A DNA stretch of 64,000 nt, from assembly GCF_004359215.1 (NCBI RefSeq), contig NC_090619.1, forward strand, positions 858,520-922,519, in the 5' to 3' direction. The position numbers were made by a program, and so were the translations under genes. Source of the stretch: Bremia lactucae. Taxonomy: Eukaryota > Oomycota > Peronosporomycetes > Peronosporales > Peronosporaceae. This document shows positions 19,238-31,009 of the stretch, in pieces. Numbering within the stretch: position 1 is the stretch's first letter; each line of letters begins with the position of its first letter. A model generated the notes under the pieces. That model had not been told where the DNA came from and searched no databases. It saw only the letters and a list, made by a program, of their open reading frames with translations.

Positions 19238-19769
19238 TGAAACGGGGTGTCCCGTTACATCAATACTATCTCAATATTAGATAATAAATTTGTATTTCTT
19301 TTTTACTTTCGTTTTATAGGAAATATCATTTTATGATATTTATTATAAAACAAAAGTAAAAAAGAAATACAAAATTTATTATTTAATATTATCTCCTTTT
19401 ATATCCATTATACTAAATTTGGTAATACTGAAGTAACAAGTCAGCAGTTCTGTTGATTGCTTGATTTGAAGCTTAACGATCCCGCAAATCGTTACAAGAC
19501 ACGCTTAATCGGTGCGCAGATAAACTGTAATAGCTTGTAATAATATTAAAGTCAGTAGATAAAAGATTTTTACACAGGAACTTAATATACAAATACAGTT
19601 TTACTATTTTCCCTATTCTAAAGACTTTATATTGACCTAGAGCAGCTAAGACTTCTAAGCTACTTGTAAACTTCCCTTACACGTCAGTGTACGTGAAGTA
19701 TCGAGGCCCTATTATCAGTGTAGGTTGATTAGTACTGCTATTGGTCATAGCAAAAGGTGTCTTGATACA
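19238..19769 (+). repeat. 5' LTR of family A (G2a)
   Basis: Starts TGAAACGGGGTGTCCC and ends GTGTCTTGATACA, decayed versions of the family ends. It holds a long imperfect hairpin (19273-19391; arms about 47 bp, 25-bp spacer) that accounts for part of its extra length over other copies. The primer site follows at 19772. Confidence 0.85.
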
Positions 19770-19771
19770 CC

Positions 19772-19790
19772 TGCTAGCACTTCGTGGTCT
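19772..19790 (+). promoter_or_regulatory. Primer-binding site of G2a, mutated
   Basis: TGCTAGCACTTCGTGGTCT stands two bases after the LTR and aligns with the G1 site TGGTAGCACTTTAAAGTCC, with the initial TGG changed to TGC. Families A and B thus seem to share a primer. Confidence 0.55.
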
Positions 19791-19819
19791 GTTCAACGGC
19801 GACGCACGCAGCATCCAGC

Positions 19820-20650
19820 ATGGACGTATTGGCTGAAGAAGGAGGAAGCCCTACGCGTGAAATTTTTACTCACTTAAGTGACCTTGACTGGAAAGCGGTC
19901 AAACCTGTCCGTTCGGCCGTAGGTAGGCTAGCTGTTGGCGCCATGTTGTTCGCTCTACAAAGAAAAGATCAACATGCGGCAACGTCTTATAACATAAACT
20001 CGACGAGGCCCATGAAAAAAATAACCTTGCTTTACCAGCAAGGCTCTCAACACGCAGAGGTGTTGAAAGAACAGGGTGTCCAACAGTCGGAACCGTTGAG
20101 ACAGCAGCATTTACATGCTGCTAGCGGGCCGGCGCATGTGCGTCGACCAGAAAGCTTGAAATTGAATTATCTAAGCCCAAGACAGTCGAAGGCGACTCCT
20201 TGCTTCGATAAGTCGTCGAATTAGACAAGGCTACTGAAGCTCGCCACATCGATGAAGATGCGACACAAGTGAAATTTTTGGTATTTATCAGTTTGATAGA
20301 GGTGCCAAATCTTGGGCCTTAGGCTCAAGCTTCACGACCCATATGTGTTTAGTCGTATGAGGTTTTTAAGAAAACCTTTGAGCCGCAACGTCCCGAATTC
20401 AGAGCTCGATCTGAGCTTATGAATTTGAAACAAGCGCAAGCGTGACCTTCACGCTTATTCTCAGCACACACGATACATTTTGAAAGTTATCTGATTAATG
20501 AGCAAACACAGGTTGCTGTGGTCTTGCTGACGGTCATATCAAGATCCACCTGTTACGACTCGAATTAGAGACGCTAGGAGAAACACTGAGCTAATCGACC
20601 GATCTTTCGCTTAAAACAGCAGAAAACGCGGGTCCGACGCTGTTGCGAAA
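19820..20650 (+). pseudogene. gag: gag of G2a
   Basis: The ATG at 19820 opens MDVLAEEGGSPTREIF. A Q-rich segment (QHAEVLKEQGVQQSEPLRQQ) leads to RRPESLKL. Later pieces, SERSELMNLKQ-like and LLRLELETLGETLS, match gag at 34075-35025 and 44124-44726. The reading frame first ends at 20224 and is broken several more times. Confidence 0.75.
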
Positions 20651-20699
20651 TCGCAACGGCGAGGTTAATCGAAATAAAACGGTCGGGGTCAGTAGGTGT

Positions 20700-22060
20700 G
20701 GAGCGCCCTACTAATCCATCAACGTCAAAAGAATTTGCAGGTCTTTTGACGAAAGTTACTCCTCACACACAAAACATTATGTGTAACTGCCTTAGGTGAT
20801 GACGTTACCTCATCACCTTGAAAATTATAGTGGTAACTTAATTGCCACTAAAGTCCCTAGTCAATATGGGGTGTCGAACAAATTCATGACGCCAATCGCT
20901 AGAAGATCGCAGGCTCAAATCCCTTAAGCGTGATATACCTCTACCGAGGATGAAACTGCGACTAGCAGTAGCCGCATCTGTGCAGTAAATAAATTATGCT
21001 CAATACGCAATAAAGGCTCAACAGTACGATGATAATTTCATCCTACTAAATTGCATGACAAATCTGATGTCATCCTTGTATAACCATGGCTCAGAAAGTA
21101 CGATCCATGCATAAACTGTCAGTATCAAGCCGTGATGACGCCTGCCTTTCGTTTATAAAAAGGTCATCTGATGAACGTCTTGGAGCGTCCACAAGCGTGT
21201 GGATTGCTTACGAGAAAGTGCGATGAACTCACTTGTGGTTCGGTCGTTTTCTCGACTGCACAAGATCTCAGTGTGACAACGCGACTTGCTATTGAATAAC
21301 ATCCTGGCGACTGTGCACAAGAAGAGGCAGCGTCGAAGGTCCAGCATTGTGATGTGGACAAAGTCGTCGACAGATGTGCATAGCGTCGGAGTTCAACCAC
21401 TCGAATAAGTTGAGTGGTACGAACAAGGATGCTTGTTTCGAAAACAACCCCCCAAACGTTTTTGAAATGCCTGCCTATAAGAGACAATGCGAAAGTCCTC
21501 GATCGACTGGAGAGGCGATTGTAGATGACCTCGTTGTGGTGGGGGGGGGGTTGTGCAACCACAGATCGAGGCTGCAAATTCTGAGGGAATAAGTCCCCAG
21601 AAATCTGTTGTTAAAGGTTCCCAGGTATCGTTGGAAACAAGTTCCAAAGAGAAAACTGAGACAATTAATGTCTTAGTAAAAACGGGTCACTTGATCTGAT
21701 AGCGTCTCAGAGGTTAACTTCGGAACTAAATCAATTGCCTACACTAGAAACCGAACGGTTCTTGCGTGATCAACCTAGTGACATAATCAAGCAGATCTGA
21801 GTACTTACATGTTCGCGGCCAATATTCGGCCGGCAAAAATATTATAAGGGAGAAAACAGATTCTAAGTAGTTCATCAGTGGACGGAAATGTCTTTGATGA
21901 GAAGAATCGTTTTGAATGCCTTACGTCTTAATCTTGGAGTCGTTCCAGAAAAATCCTTCGTATAAGAAAATAATCGAATTTAGGTCGTATTCCCTGAAAT
22001 TGTACCATGCGAGTTGCCTAACGATGAAAGCAGTCGACACGAGATCGACCTGATACAAGG
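20700..22060 (+). pseudogene. pol: Protease and linker of G2a
   Basis: A decayed retropepsin (KSLVNMG where others have LVDCG, then SLEDRRLKSLKRDIPL) is followed by the long region that separates protease from RT in these elements. That region includes MNVLERPQACG (21170-21205, in a frame shared with 28680-28640 and 43550). The G10 run at 21541-21550 is a likely slippage site. It contains no intact domain. Confidence 0.6.
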
Positions 22061-22069
22061 TTCGAAATA

Positions 22070-23400
22070 CTGTGTCATGAGTTAGTAACCATACAAGTAT
22101 TAGCAGTCAACAAGTTATTTGCCGATCACTTAGCAGCAGGTCAGTAAGAAAGTCAACTCCTTCACATATCGCTTCAACCTTCTGTGTGCAAAGAGCAACA
22201 AGAGGATGGCAAATAGCGCATGCATTCAATCGGTTGAATGCTGCAACGGTACAAGGTCAAATGCCGAAACCATGAAAAGACGTAATCATTGATAGTATGT
22301 CAAAGCGTACCATATTTTCTTCCATGGATTTGTTGGACGGTGTCTATCAGATCCTATGCGTAAACAGGGTTTTCTAATAACAGCAGTAAGTACTCCAAGC
22401 GGAATGCTATGGGAATGGCTAGTTATATCACAGGGGCTAAGGAATGCCCCTGCTACATTCACCAGATGTGTAACCAATCTATTAAGTTCGGTGCGGGATT
22501 TGCACCGAGTTATTACGATGACATCTTCGTTCATAGCCCAGTCATGAACGGAAAGTCGGACGTTTAAGCACATCGGAAAGGTTCTTACACTAATGCGTGA
22601 GTATAAGTTGTATACAAACCTTAAGAAGTGTATATTCTATGCAATGCTATGCCACTTCTTGGGTGCATCGTGGGTGGGTAGAGACGGTATACGCCGTGGT
22701 CCTGTAGTGACCAAGGCAATTACCGACTGGCCTAAGCCAGTCAATGTAAAGGGACTTCGAAAGTTCCTTGGCTTATCGACGTACTTGTATAAGTACTCAC
22801 GCAACTACCGTAATGACCGTTCATATTTCTTGTTTGTAAATAAAATGTAAACTGGTCATGGAATGGTTGTCAGCGTGCTTACGTAGGCACTAAGCAAAGC
22901 TTGATATAGTCGTCAATTTTGGCGATTGCAGACCAAGCCAAAAATTTTATCTGGTCTGTGGCGACAGTGATTTTGCAATCGGCTGTGCGTTAATGCAGTT
23001 CGATACAGACGGCGCAAAGCGTTTCGTCAGCTATCACTCGCGTCAGCTTCAATCATCCGAATAAATTTACCCGGTGCATGACAAGAAACTCCGTGCCATG
23101 AAATGTCCACTAACTATGTTTAGGGTCAATCCCTTCGGAGATAGACCATCCATTGTTTATACGGACCATGCATCTTTACGCACAGCATTAAACAGTCACA
23201 CCTCTTGCAAAGAATGGCGAGATGGTTATTTTCTTCGCGGAGAATAAACTCTCCGGGGATACGAACTAAGAGGACTTGTTGTCGTCACTGATGCGCTTCC
23301 GCGCCGGCCTGACTTTGAATCGGCTGCGCAAATCAACAGTGAGGATAAGCCCACTGTTGCACAACAAATGTTCCGTCTTCAACATTACTTGACGACGTAA
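22070..23400 (+). pseudogene. pol: RT and RNase H of G2a
   Basis: RT blocks STPSGMLWEWLVISQGLRNA and YTNLKKCIFYAML (22380-22650) and PKPVNVKGLRKFLGLSTYLY (22730-22790) are readable. The polymerase aspartates region near 22510-22530 is frameshifted. The RNase H acidic blocks DFAIGCALMQF and IVYTDHASLRTALN (22970-23190) survive between stops. It is clearly dead. Confidence 0.75.
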
Positions 23401-24743
23401 GAGGAGCGTATCAAAAAAAAGTCTCTTATAGGTTTGTTTAATTACCTCAATAAGCCCATCATAGCAATTCCTTGAGGAATTTTTAATATTGTATCGATCT
23501 TATTAGATCGATACACGACACGCAAAGGTTTACTGTATTATACAGCCATTGCTTGCGACACACGTGTCGCAAGCTCAAGTCGTGATCCCCATCCATTTTG
23601 ATTTTCTTTCGCGCATTTTGTATGAGTACCACGATGCACCAATAGTGGTCATCGTGGACATTAGAAGACCTAACTTACAGTAAGTCCCGACTTCTACTGG
23701 CCACGCCAGTATGAAATTGTGCGCAGATACATACGTGCTTGAGAGGTTTGACATCAGGTGTACTCTAGTTCTTCATCCCGTACTCCACTACAGCCTCTGC
23801 CTGTCCTGGGAGTGTGTATCAATGACTTGTCTTCGGGTTCCTGAAAACCTTGAAACGGATAATGGTAATTTCGTGAGCGTATACTGACTCAGCAAAATGG
23901 TTAATCTTGTTGCAGTACCGAGTCAATCACAGCTAAAGGCTGTGATCGTGTCTTGATCGACACGATATTTCGACTCCATCGGTCACCCCGTGAACTGATT
24001 TTGGATAGAAATCCCCGATTCACGTTTAGTTTTGGCAATCCGTGTTCCGTTCACTTGGAACAAGATTAAAGTTGTCAACATCAGACCATCCGAAAACAGA
24101 CTGCAAGACAGAACACGCAAATCGTGTACTCGAAAAGATACTTTGAGGTTACGTGTACTACATTTTTGAGGTGTTCATGGCTAAATTTAATTGCCATCAA
24201 CAATTCGGTGCATGCAATAAAAAAGCATACACCGCTTTTAGCAAATGGCTTACGCCGTCCACATATACCCACCATGTTTGAGAGTGAATCTTATTCAAGG
24301 GGGGAGGGGCTCGCTCGAGGAAAGATTAGCTGGCTCGTGCTCATCACGCAACAGTCAATGCAATAAAAACCAATGTTAATTCAATCAACTTTAAAGGAGG
24401 CAAATTCAGTATTAGCGATAAGGCTATTGCTGGCTTTGGAAACAACGATGCTGATATGCTCAGCAACGAAAAGAAGAGTATTAGTGAGACATAAATGCTC
24501 TCACTAAAAAAAGAATGATATCTTCGCAGTGCACGCCGGGCCGACTGAAAACAAAAAAACAAAATTCTGTCAGCTAGAGAGTGCTGGCTCTAGAAGCAGC
24601 GGTTTTGCACAAAAACAAAACCCAGTCAGCTGGAGAGTTCCTGCTGGTTCATTTCGTGGAGGATTTCATCGCTGATACGGTAGACTGACATAAACGGAAC
24701 TCTGCCAAAAATGGAAGAGCACACGTTCTTTAAATTTTAAAGC
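23401..24743 (+). pseudogene. pol: Integrase of G2a
   Basis: The zinc-binding region (SGHRGH-like, about 23640-23760) and core fragments (FDTIFRLHRSPRELI-like, 23960-24010; PENRLQDRTRKSC about 24085) can be aligned to the minus-strand IN at 25433-26180, but many frame changes intervene. A charged linker follows, and the sequence ends at the start of the GPF module. Confidence 0.65.
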
Positions 24744-24745
24744 TT

Positions 24746-25432
24746 ATAGGGGCTATCAGGCTTTGGCTGATGCCTTTGACCGTTCCAGTGTAACCTGGAA
24801 TCGACAGAAGCCTCGTACTGATGGTTTCTGTTGGGCGGAGACGCCCAACAGAAACCGAAGGATGCGTGCGCATACTACGAGGCAGCTCGATCGTGTATGC
24901 ATTGCCTACACGAAACGGGCCAATATACCTGGGCAGTAATTTATTACTGCCTCTATTCGTCACTACGTGCTTTGGTAGGTTTATCGTAGACAGTAGGACC
25001 AGATCATTAACATTAAATGATCGACGATTGCTGTTCCATCATTAGCAGAGGTCAGTTTCTGTCGGTCCACCGCATCAGCGATGGAATCCCGTACGAAACG
25101 GACCACTGCTTCTATAGCCAGCAGGAAACCACCTGCTGACTCGGTTTTATTTCTGTTTTCAGTGCTTCCGGCTCGCACTGCGGAGATATTAATCTCGTCA
25201 TTATTGAGAGTATTATCATTCTCATTAATACTATTTTTTTGATGCTGAGTCTTTCAGCATCGTTGTCTAAAAGTCAGTAATAGCATTATTGCTTACTGAG
25301 TTTTGTCCAATTTAGTGTTAGTTGACTCAATAATGGTATCCTCCGCATTGACCTTAGGGCTATGCGTGATGAGCAAGAGCTAAAAGGTTCATTGTACGAG
25401 CGAGTCCCTCCCCCCTTAAATGCGAGTTACTC
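24746..25432 (-). pseudogene. pol: Integrase GPF region and linker of G2b
   Basis: The minus strand reads TNRGSNKLLPRYIGPF, NAYTIELPRSMRTHPS and VGRLRPTE. A 34-bp hairpin with 15-bp perfect arms and GAGA loop sits at 24823-24856; the normal sequence at this place (compare 55190-55215) has only a 4-bp stem around the same GAGA. The linker continues to about 25432. Confidence 0.75.
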
Positions 25433-26180
25433 TCAAACAGGGTAGGCATACGAGAATGACGCAAGCCATTCACGATAACGGTGTATGCTGTACTGATTGT
25501 TGATGGCAAATTCTATCATCGGCAAGAACTCGCTCCAACTCTTAAAAGAGTGGACGTATCCGCGAGTTATCTCTTCGAGAATACGGTTTGCCCACTCCGT
25601 CTGGCCATCTGTTTCAGGATGATCAGAATTTGACATTTTTAACTGTGTTCCAAGTTATTTGAACACTGTTTGCCAGAAATCCGCGTGAATCTAGGGTCTC
25701 GATCTGAGACCAGTTCACAGGGTAACTCATGGAGTCGAAATATCGTGTCAATAAAGCCACGAGCACAGCCTTTGGCAGTGATCGACTCCGGGACAGCAGC
25801 AAGACTTACCATTTTGCTGAAACGATCAACAAAAGCAAGGATACCGTTGTTTTTGTGATCGTCGTCTAAAAAATTTGAAGACGAAGTCCGTGGATTCAGA
25901 TTACTAACACTGCCGGAACAGGCAGAGGTTGTTATGGGTAGAAGCACTGAGTTTTACTCGTTGACAAACTTCGCAGTCACGTATCTACTTGCGGACGAAC
26001 TCATACTGGCGTTACGAGTAGAAGTCGCGACTTATCGTGAGATAAGTCTTCTCATGTCCACGATGACCATTTATTGGTGCATCGTGGTACTCAAACATGA
26101 TGCGTTATCACAAATCATTATGGGTAGTGATGACGACACGAGGTGTGTCGTCAGCAATGGCTGTATAATACAATAAACCA
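25433..26180 (-). pseudogene. pol: Integrase core of G2b
   Basis: Blocks on the minus strand: VDRFSKMVSLAAVPESITAK, LPCELVSDRDPRF (second Asp) and DHPETDGQTEWANRILEEI (Glu present). The N-terminal zinc-binding part is at about 26060-25960. Two frame changes separate these pieces. Confidence 0.8.
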
Positions 26181-26219
26181 TTTTTGTTGTATATCGATCT
26201 GGTGAGGATCGATACAATT

Positions 26220-26807
26220 TTAACAATCCCTTTGCGGATTGTTGGATGGATTTCTAAGGTGATCCATCAACCCTTTACGAGCCTTATCTTCTCGATAAGC
26301 TCTTCTAACGTCGTCAAGTAGTGTTGACGACGGAACACTCATTGTTGCATCAGTGTTATACTCACTGTTGATTTGCGCAGCCGGCTCAAAATCCGGCCAG
26401 CGAGAAAAGACATCAGCAACGACGTTAAGTCGTCCTGGTTTATACTCCACGGAGAAATTATTCTCCGCGAAGAAGGAAAGCCACCTCACCATTCTTTGCG
26501 AGAGGTGTGGGCTATTTATGGCCGTGCGTAATGACGCATAGTCCGTATATACGATGAACGGTCTATCTCCGAGGAGATAGACCCTAAACCTAGCAAGTGC
26601 GTATATCATGGCAAGGATTTCTTTGTCATACACTGGATAGTTGCGTTCAGCCGTTTGAAGCTGATGCAATTGATAATAGACGACGCGCTCTGCGCCGTCT
26701 GTGTCATATTGCATTAACGCACAGCCGATTGCAAAACCGCTGGCGTCACAGACCACATGAAAAGGTCGGTCTTGGTCAGCACTCGCCAGGATTGGCGACT
26801 GCATCAA
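26220..26807 (-). pseudogene. pol: RNase H of G2b, longest intact pol piece of family A
   Basis: There are 195 uninterrupted codons. Acidic motifs lie in CDASGFAIGCALMQYD, in VYDKEILAMIYALA and in VYTDYASLRTAINS; the C-terminal KPGRLNVVADVFSRWP is retained, unlike in G1. Continuation to a post-RNase H linker (RRAYREDKARKGLMDHLRNP) ends at a stop at 26220. It is only a fragment of a polyprotein. Confidence 0.85.
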
Positions 26808-26841
26808 GCCTCTCTTAACACCCTTGACGGAACGCTAACAA

Positions 26842-27730
26842 TCAGTGTTCCATGACCACTTTACATTTTTCTTCAAAAAAGAAAGATGTACTATCATTTT
26901 GGCATAATTGCGTGAGTACTTGTGCAGGTACGCCGCTAAACAGAGAAACTTTCGGAGTCCCTATACATCGACTGGCAGGCAAATCGGTGATCGCCTTGAT
27001 CTTTTCTGGATCCGGGCACACCGTGTTTACCCACGATGCACCCGAGAAGTGGTATTTCGCTTGCAACGAATATACACTTATTGAGATTTGCATTCAACTT
27101 GTGCTTACGCATAAGTGTAAGAACCTTTCGAAAACGTGCGTACGATGTTCTTCAACATCGAATTTTCCGTTCAAGGCTCTGCTATGAACGAAGACGCCTG
27201 AAAATAGCTCGTTGCAAAATCCCGCACCGATCTCAACGTCCTTTTAAGGCAGTCTTCGTGCGCGCTATTAGCTCGACGGAGCTAATAGATTGGTTACACA
27301 TCTGTTAACTGTCGCAGGGGCATTACTAAGTCCCTGTAGAACGACTAGCCACTCCCATAGCATGCCGCTTGGGGTACTTGCTGCTGTGAACGGAATGTCT
27401 TGTTCACGATAAGGGTCCGATAGAATCCATCCATCAGATCCATAGACGAAAAGATTAAAACTATTTGACATACCATCAATGATTACATCTTTTCGTGGTA
27501 TCGGCGTTTGAACTGGTACCGTTGGAGCGTTCAATTTATTGAAAACGCATACAAACCCCGCTATCCTCATCTTGCTTAACGCACAAGAAGGTCGGAGAGC
27601 TATGTGGGGAAGTTGATTTCCTCACATGGCCGGCTGCTAAGCGTTCGGAAAAGAATTTGTCGATCGCTATTACTTGTTCACGAGGCAATGGCCGTTGCTT
27701 CATGACACAATATTTCGAATCTGGAAACAT
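26842..27730 (-). pseudogene. pol: Reverse transcriptase of G2b
   Basis: Minus-strand blocks: CVMKQRPLPREQVIAIDKFF, VPVQTPIPRKDVIIDG, STPSGMLWEWLVVLQGLSNA. Past 27310 the polymerase-motif area is degraded (the FDDVFVH part is represented by a remnant near 27190), followed by a piece with YHFSGASWVNT. It is broken by four or more frame changes. Confidence 0.8.
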
Positions 27731-28730
27731 GTCGATTTCTTGTCGAGTGCCTTTGTCCTAAGGCAACTCGCACGGTACTGATTCAGGAAAGACATCCTTA
27801 AATTCTTTTGCTTCCTTATATAAAGCGTTGACTCCCAGGATTGGGACGTAAAACGTTCAATTCGAGTCTTCTCATCGAGAACACTTTCGTCCATCGATGA
27901 GCTGCTGAGAACCCGTTCATTCTCAGGAAATACTATTGCCGACCGAATATCGGCCACGTAGTTGTCATCTGTGACAATTAGGGAGATCTGCTTGACTTTG
28001 CCACTACGCAGATCACGCAAGAACTGTTTCGGTTTAAGCGATGGCAATTGAGTTATCTCTGAAGCTTAACTACGGAGGCGCTAATAGATCAAGTGTATAA
28101 GCGTCTACACTGGATTTATTGTTTACTAAGACATTTATTGTTTACTAAGACATTTATTGTCTCAATTTCCTCTTTGGAACTTATCACCAAAGGTACATCG
28201 AAACCTTTGACCACAGATTTGGAAACTTATTCCCACAGAACGTATTTGGGGAGTATCCTCCCCAACTGCCTCTAGCTGTGGTTGCGCTACCACAGCGAGT
28301 TCCTCTACGACCAACTCTCCAGTCTATCGAGGACTTTCTCACTGTCTCTTATAGACTGGCATTTTAAACTTTCTTGGATGTTGCTTTTCAAGCAAGCATC
28401 CTTTTTTCGTATCACTCAGCTTTTTTGAGTGGTCGAACTTCGACGCTGCCTGTGCTAAAGCAGAGCCGTCGGTAACTATGTTCACGTCACAATGGTGGGC
28501 CTTCGACGCTGCCTGTGCTTGTGCACAGCCGTCGGGATCTAACTCCACAATGTGTTGGGTATTCTCACTGAGGTATTGTGCAGTCATGCTAACGACCGAA
28601 CCACAAGTGAGGCCATTGCACTCACTCGTAGGAGATCCACACGCTTGTGGACGCTCCAAGACGTTCATCAGTTGGCCTTCTGATGAAAAAGAGACAGGCA
28701 TCATCACGGCTTGATGCTGTCAATCTATAC
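27731..28730 (-). pseudogene. pol: Protease-RT linker of G2b
   Basis: Coding-like on the minus strand: LRSGKVKQISLIVTDDNYVA and SSSMDESVLDEKTRIERF (28020-27850), then VLERPQACGSPTSEC (about 28680-28640). The same linker occurs in all G1/G2 copies, for example 4055-4342. I recognise no catalytic domain in it. A 19-bp tandem duplication lies at 28114-28151. Confidence 0.6.
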
Positions 28731-29290
28731 ATAGATCGTACTTTCTGAGCCATGGTATTCCAAGGATGACATCACATTTGTCATCCAAATCTAGTACGAT
28801 GAAATCATCATCAAACTCTTTACCCTTTAACGTGTATTGGATACCAACTACACGTTTCTAAACCGTTACAGATGCACCTGCTAGTCGCACCGTCGTCCTC
28901 GTTAGAGCGATATCGCGCTCAAAATATTTGATCCTGCGATCTTCTAGCGAATGGCGTCTAATTAAATAATTTGACGCCTCACAATCGATTATGGGCTTAA
29001 GTGGCAATTTATTTGACACTTTTTTCTTCAGGGTGATGAGGTTAATCTCACCCCCCGGGGTAGTTGCACACAATGTTTGTGTGTGAGGAGCAACATTCGT
29101 CAAAAGGCCTGCAATTTTTTTGACGTTGATGGATCAGTAGGGCGCTCCGCATCTAATGACCCCGACCGTTCTTTGACGATCCGCCTCGCCGTTGCGATTT
29201 CGCAACAGCTCGGATCCGCGACCTCTACTATTCCTAGCGAGAGGTCCATCCTTTTGCTCTCCGTGGGGCACGACACTCATAGGCGTAGTG
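28731..29290 (-). pseudogene. pol: gag end and protease of G2b
   Basis: The reading frame 29103-28858 holds the protease start: KPIIDCEASNYLIRRHSLED, so the site is D-C-E where D-C-G or D-T/S-G is expected. The DDFIVLDLDDKCDV-like second half follows to about 28740. Above 29103 lies the end of gag with an R-N-R-N-G-E-A-D tract, cut by the LTR remnant. Confidence 0.7.
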
Positions 29291-29291
29291 G

Positions 29292-29422
29292 ATCAATAAT
29301 ATCAATTTGGTATTAGTGAACCTATTTAAGTCAAAATTAATGAAGATGATAATTTTGTACTTCTTTGCTTATTTTCTCTTATAGGAAACACTACTTATGT
29401 AACGGGTCACCCCGTTACACCT
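29292..29422 (-). repeat. Truncated 5' LTR of family A (G2b)
   Basis: The minus-strand start TGTAACGGGG at 29422 is followed by CCCGTTACATAAG and the TATAAGAGAAAATAAGC block; the similarity stops at about 29292. About 350 bp of the LTR and the 5' part of gag are missing. Confidence 0.75.
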
Positions 29423-29425
29423 GAG

Positions 29426-29890
29426 GTCTCAAAATTTCGGACCTCAACCCTGCTGGTCTTAGCGCTCAACTAAGAGGCTATGACCAGGTGATGACCGTCC
29501 TAGTGGATTCGGGTGCATCACAGAATTTGTAAAGCTCGCGGCTCTAAAACAAAGACCGGCGATGTTTGAGTCGCTTTGCCAGGATAACAAGCGAGAAGAG
29601 GCAACCGTTCGTTTAGCGAACAGCGCGCTCGTAAAGTCTGAAGGAGTTCAAGTTGAACTCACCTTCAGTTTAAGTGACTTTTCTTGTAAAGAAAATTTTA
29701 CAGTGCTAGATATGGAGAGTATGACCTCTTCCTAGGCATACCATGGTTGACAAAACACCAACCATGGATAGACTGGCGTACACGCACAGTTGCGAAATCT
29801 ACGCAGGACACCGGAAAGGATGCGATCCTGCGATAGGCATCCAACTGATGTCGTGTCGGACGCAGTTGAGGGTGTGTTGACGGGCTCGGA
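29426..29890 (+). pseudogene. pol: Family C protease fragment
   Basis: The plus strand reads LRGYDQVMTVLVDSGASQN across frame changes and YDLFLGIPWLTKHQPWIDWR (about 29715-29775). It closely matches the better copy at 49433-50119. It is bounded by the family A LTR start on the left and by inverted family C chromodomain sequence on the right. Confidence 0.8.
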
Positions 29891-29891
29891 C

Positions 29892-30600
29892 CTCTTATGA
29901 TTTTCGCGAAGGGATTAAAAACCCAATTCTTTTACGAGCGCGGGGAGCGCTCGTCTTCTGATGGACCCTCCATCGAGGACAATAGGTCTCGTCTATCATC
30001 AGTTGGGAACGAGGTTTCCATCAACCATGCGAGGGTGGACACCCTCGCCAACGAACGAGATAACGCGTTCGAACCCCTTGATCCTTACGGTGGTTCGAAT
30101 AGCATTCAACAAGGGAATGCTTGTCGCCACTTGAAATCGTCAGTGGATGTGAAGAAAAAAGGAAAATCGAGTTCGCCTCGTTCGCCGAACCCGAGTTAAC
30201 ACCGTGACTTGGATCACGTCCTCCAATATTTACGTGAGAACATTGATCACGAGGATCCCATCGTCGCGAATTGGCGGTGATTCGGATGGAAGTTTTTCAC
30301 CTTTTCCGTCTCCCTCACCCGTTCGACGCACAGTCGGCGTCACCATCGGTCTCCTTCGACGGATGGGAAGGTATGTGATCTCTTCTGGATCAACATACCG
30401 TTTCAGACGTTCCACGCGAAATACGGGGGAAGGGCGAGCCTATAATTTAGGCCTCTACTCTCTTCTACCACCGTAAACGGCCCAATTAAACGCGGCAATA
30501 ACCTCGTAGTACCTCCAGGTAGAACAGAAATTGCATTCTTAGGTACTTGATAGTACTTTTTCTCCCACTCTAAAGCGTTCATCATTTTCGTGTGATGGCG
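29892..30600 (-). pseudogene. pol: Family C integrase C-terminus and chromodomain
   Basis: The frame 30585-30403 gives GGTTRLLPRLIGPFTVVEES and 30415-30230 gives VERLKRYVDPEEITYLPIRR, the GPF module and its tail. After a frame change the chromodomain follows at about 30120-29950: SNHRKDQGVRTRYLVRWRGC, PPSHG, with aromatic-cage residues partly visible. The antisense frame at 29897-30199 is open but is explained by this coding strand. Confidence 0.75.
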
Positions 30601-31009
30601 AAACGGTCATCCACAAAGCGTTGAGCTTCGCTCACGCTTTTTGTATCTAACTCGCCTACGACACCGCCGAGAGGTCGATAATAGGACGTAGTTGACATTA
30701 ACGAAACATCATTTTATTTTGGAGCACAGACATTCCTTGCCGTGAATCGATACTGACCACTGCCAACCCGGCAGGGTCACTAGGGCAAGTTTCTGTCTTT
30801 GAGATGATACTCCGTCATATTGACGAAACTATATCCCTCGTTCGCACCGAGCGTAGTAAGGGGCCCTCCCTCACTAACTCGGGCTGCGCACAAACGAGAA
30901 TGGCGCCCGAGGATGGCGCCGTCCGTTTATATAAAACGGTGTATCACCCGTACTGGCGTGGACACCTGTTACTTATAGCGAACTCCACGAAGGGCAATTG
31001 TTTGCTCCA

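Larger units (their letters stand above)
19238..24743 (+). mobile_element. Gypsy retrotransposon G2a (family A), 3' truncated
   Basis: 5' LTR, primer site, gag, protease, RT, RNase H and integrase lie in order on the plus strand. All are heavily mutated, with far more stops than G1a. It ends at about 24743, just inside the integrase GPF region (GTTCTTTAAATTTTAAA). There it meets, tail to tail, the minus-strand element G2b, which ends at the corresponding region. Confidence 0.85.
24746..29422 (-). mobile_element. Gypsy retrotransposon G2b (family A), deleted at both ends
   Basis: From right to left: first about 130 bp of the 5' LTR (29422-29292), a deletion that removes the rest of the LTR and most of gag, the end of gag, protease, linker, RT, RNase H, integrase, and the GPF region ending at 24746. 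The LTR start at 29422 abuts plus-strand family C protease sequence, so the element probably inserted into a family C copy. Confidence 0.8.

Noticed and set aside
29897..30199. Plus-strand 100-codon ORF over the family C chromodomain
   Set aside because: The opposite strand clearly encodes the integrase tail and chromodomain in this interval; openness of the complementary frame is a by-product.
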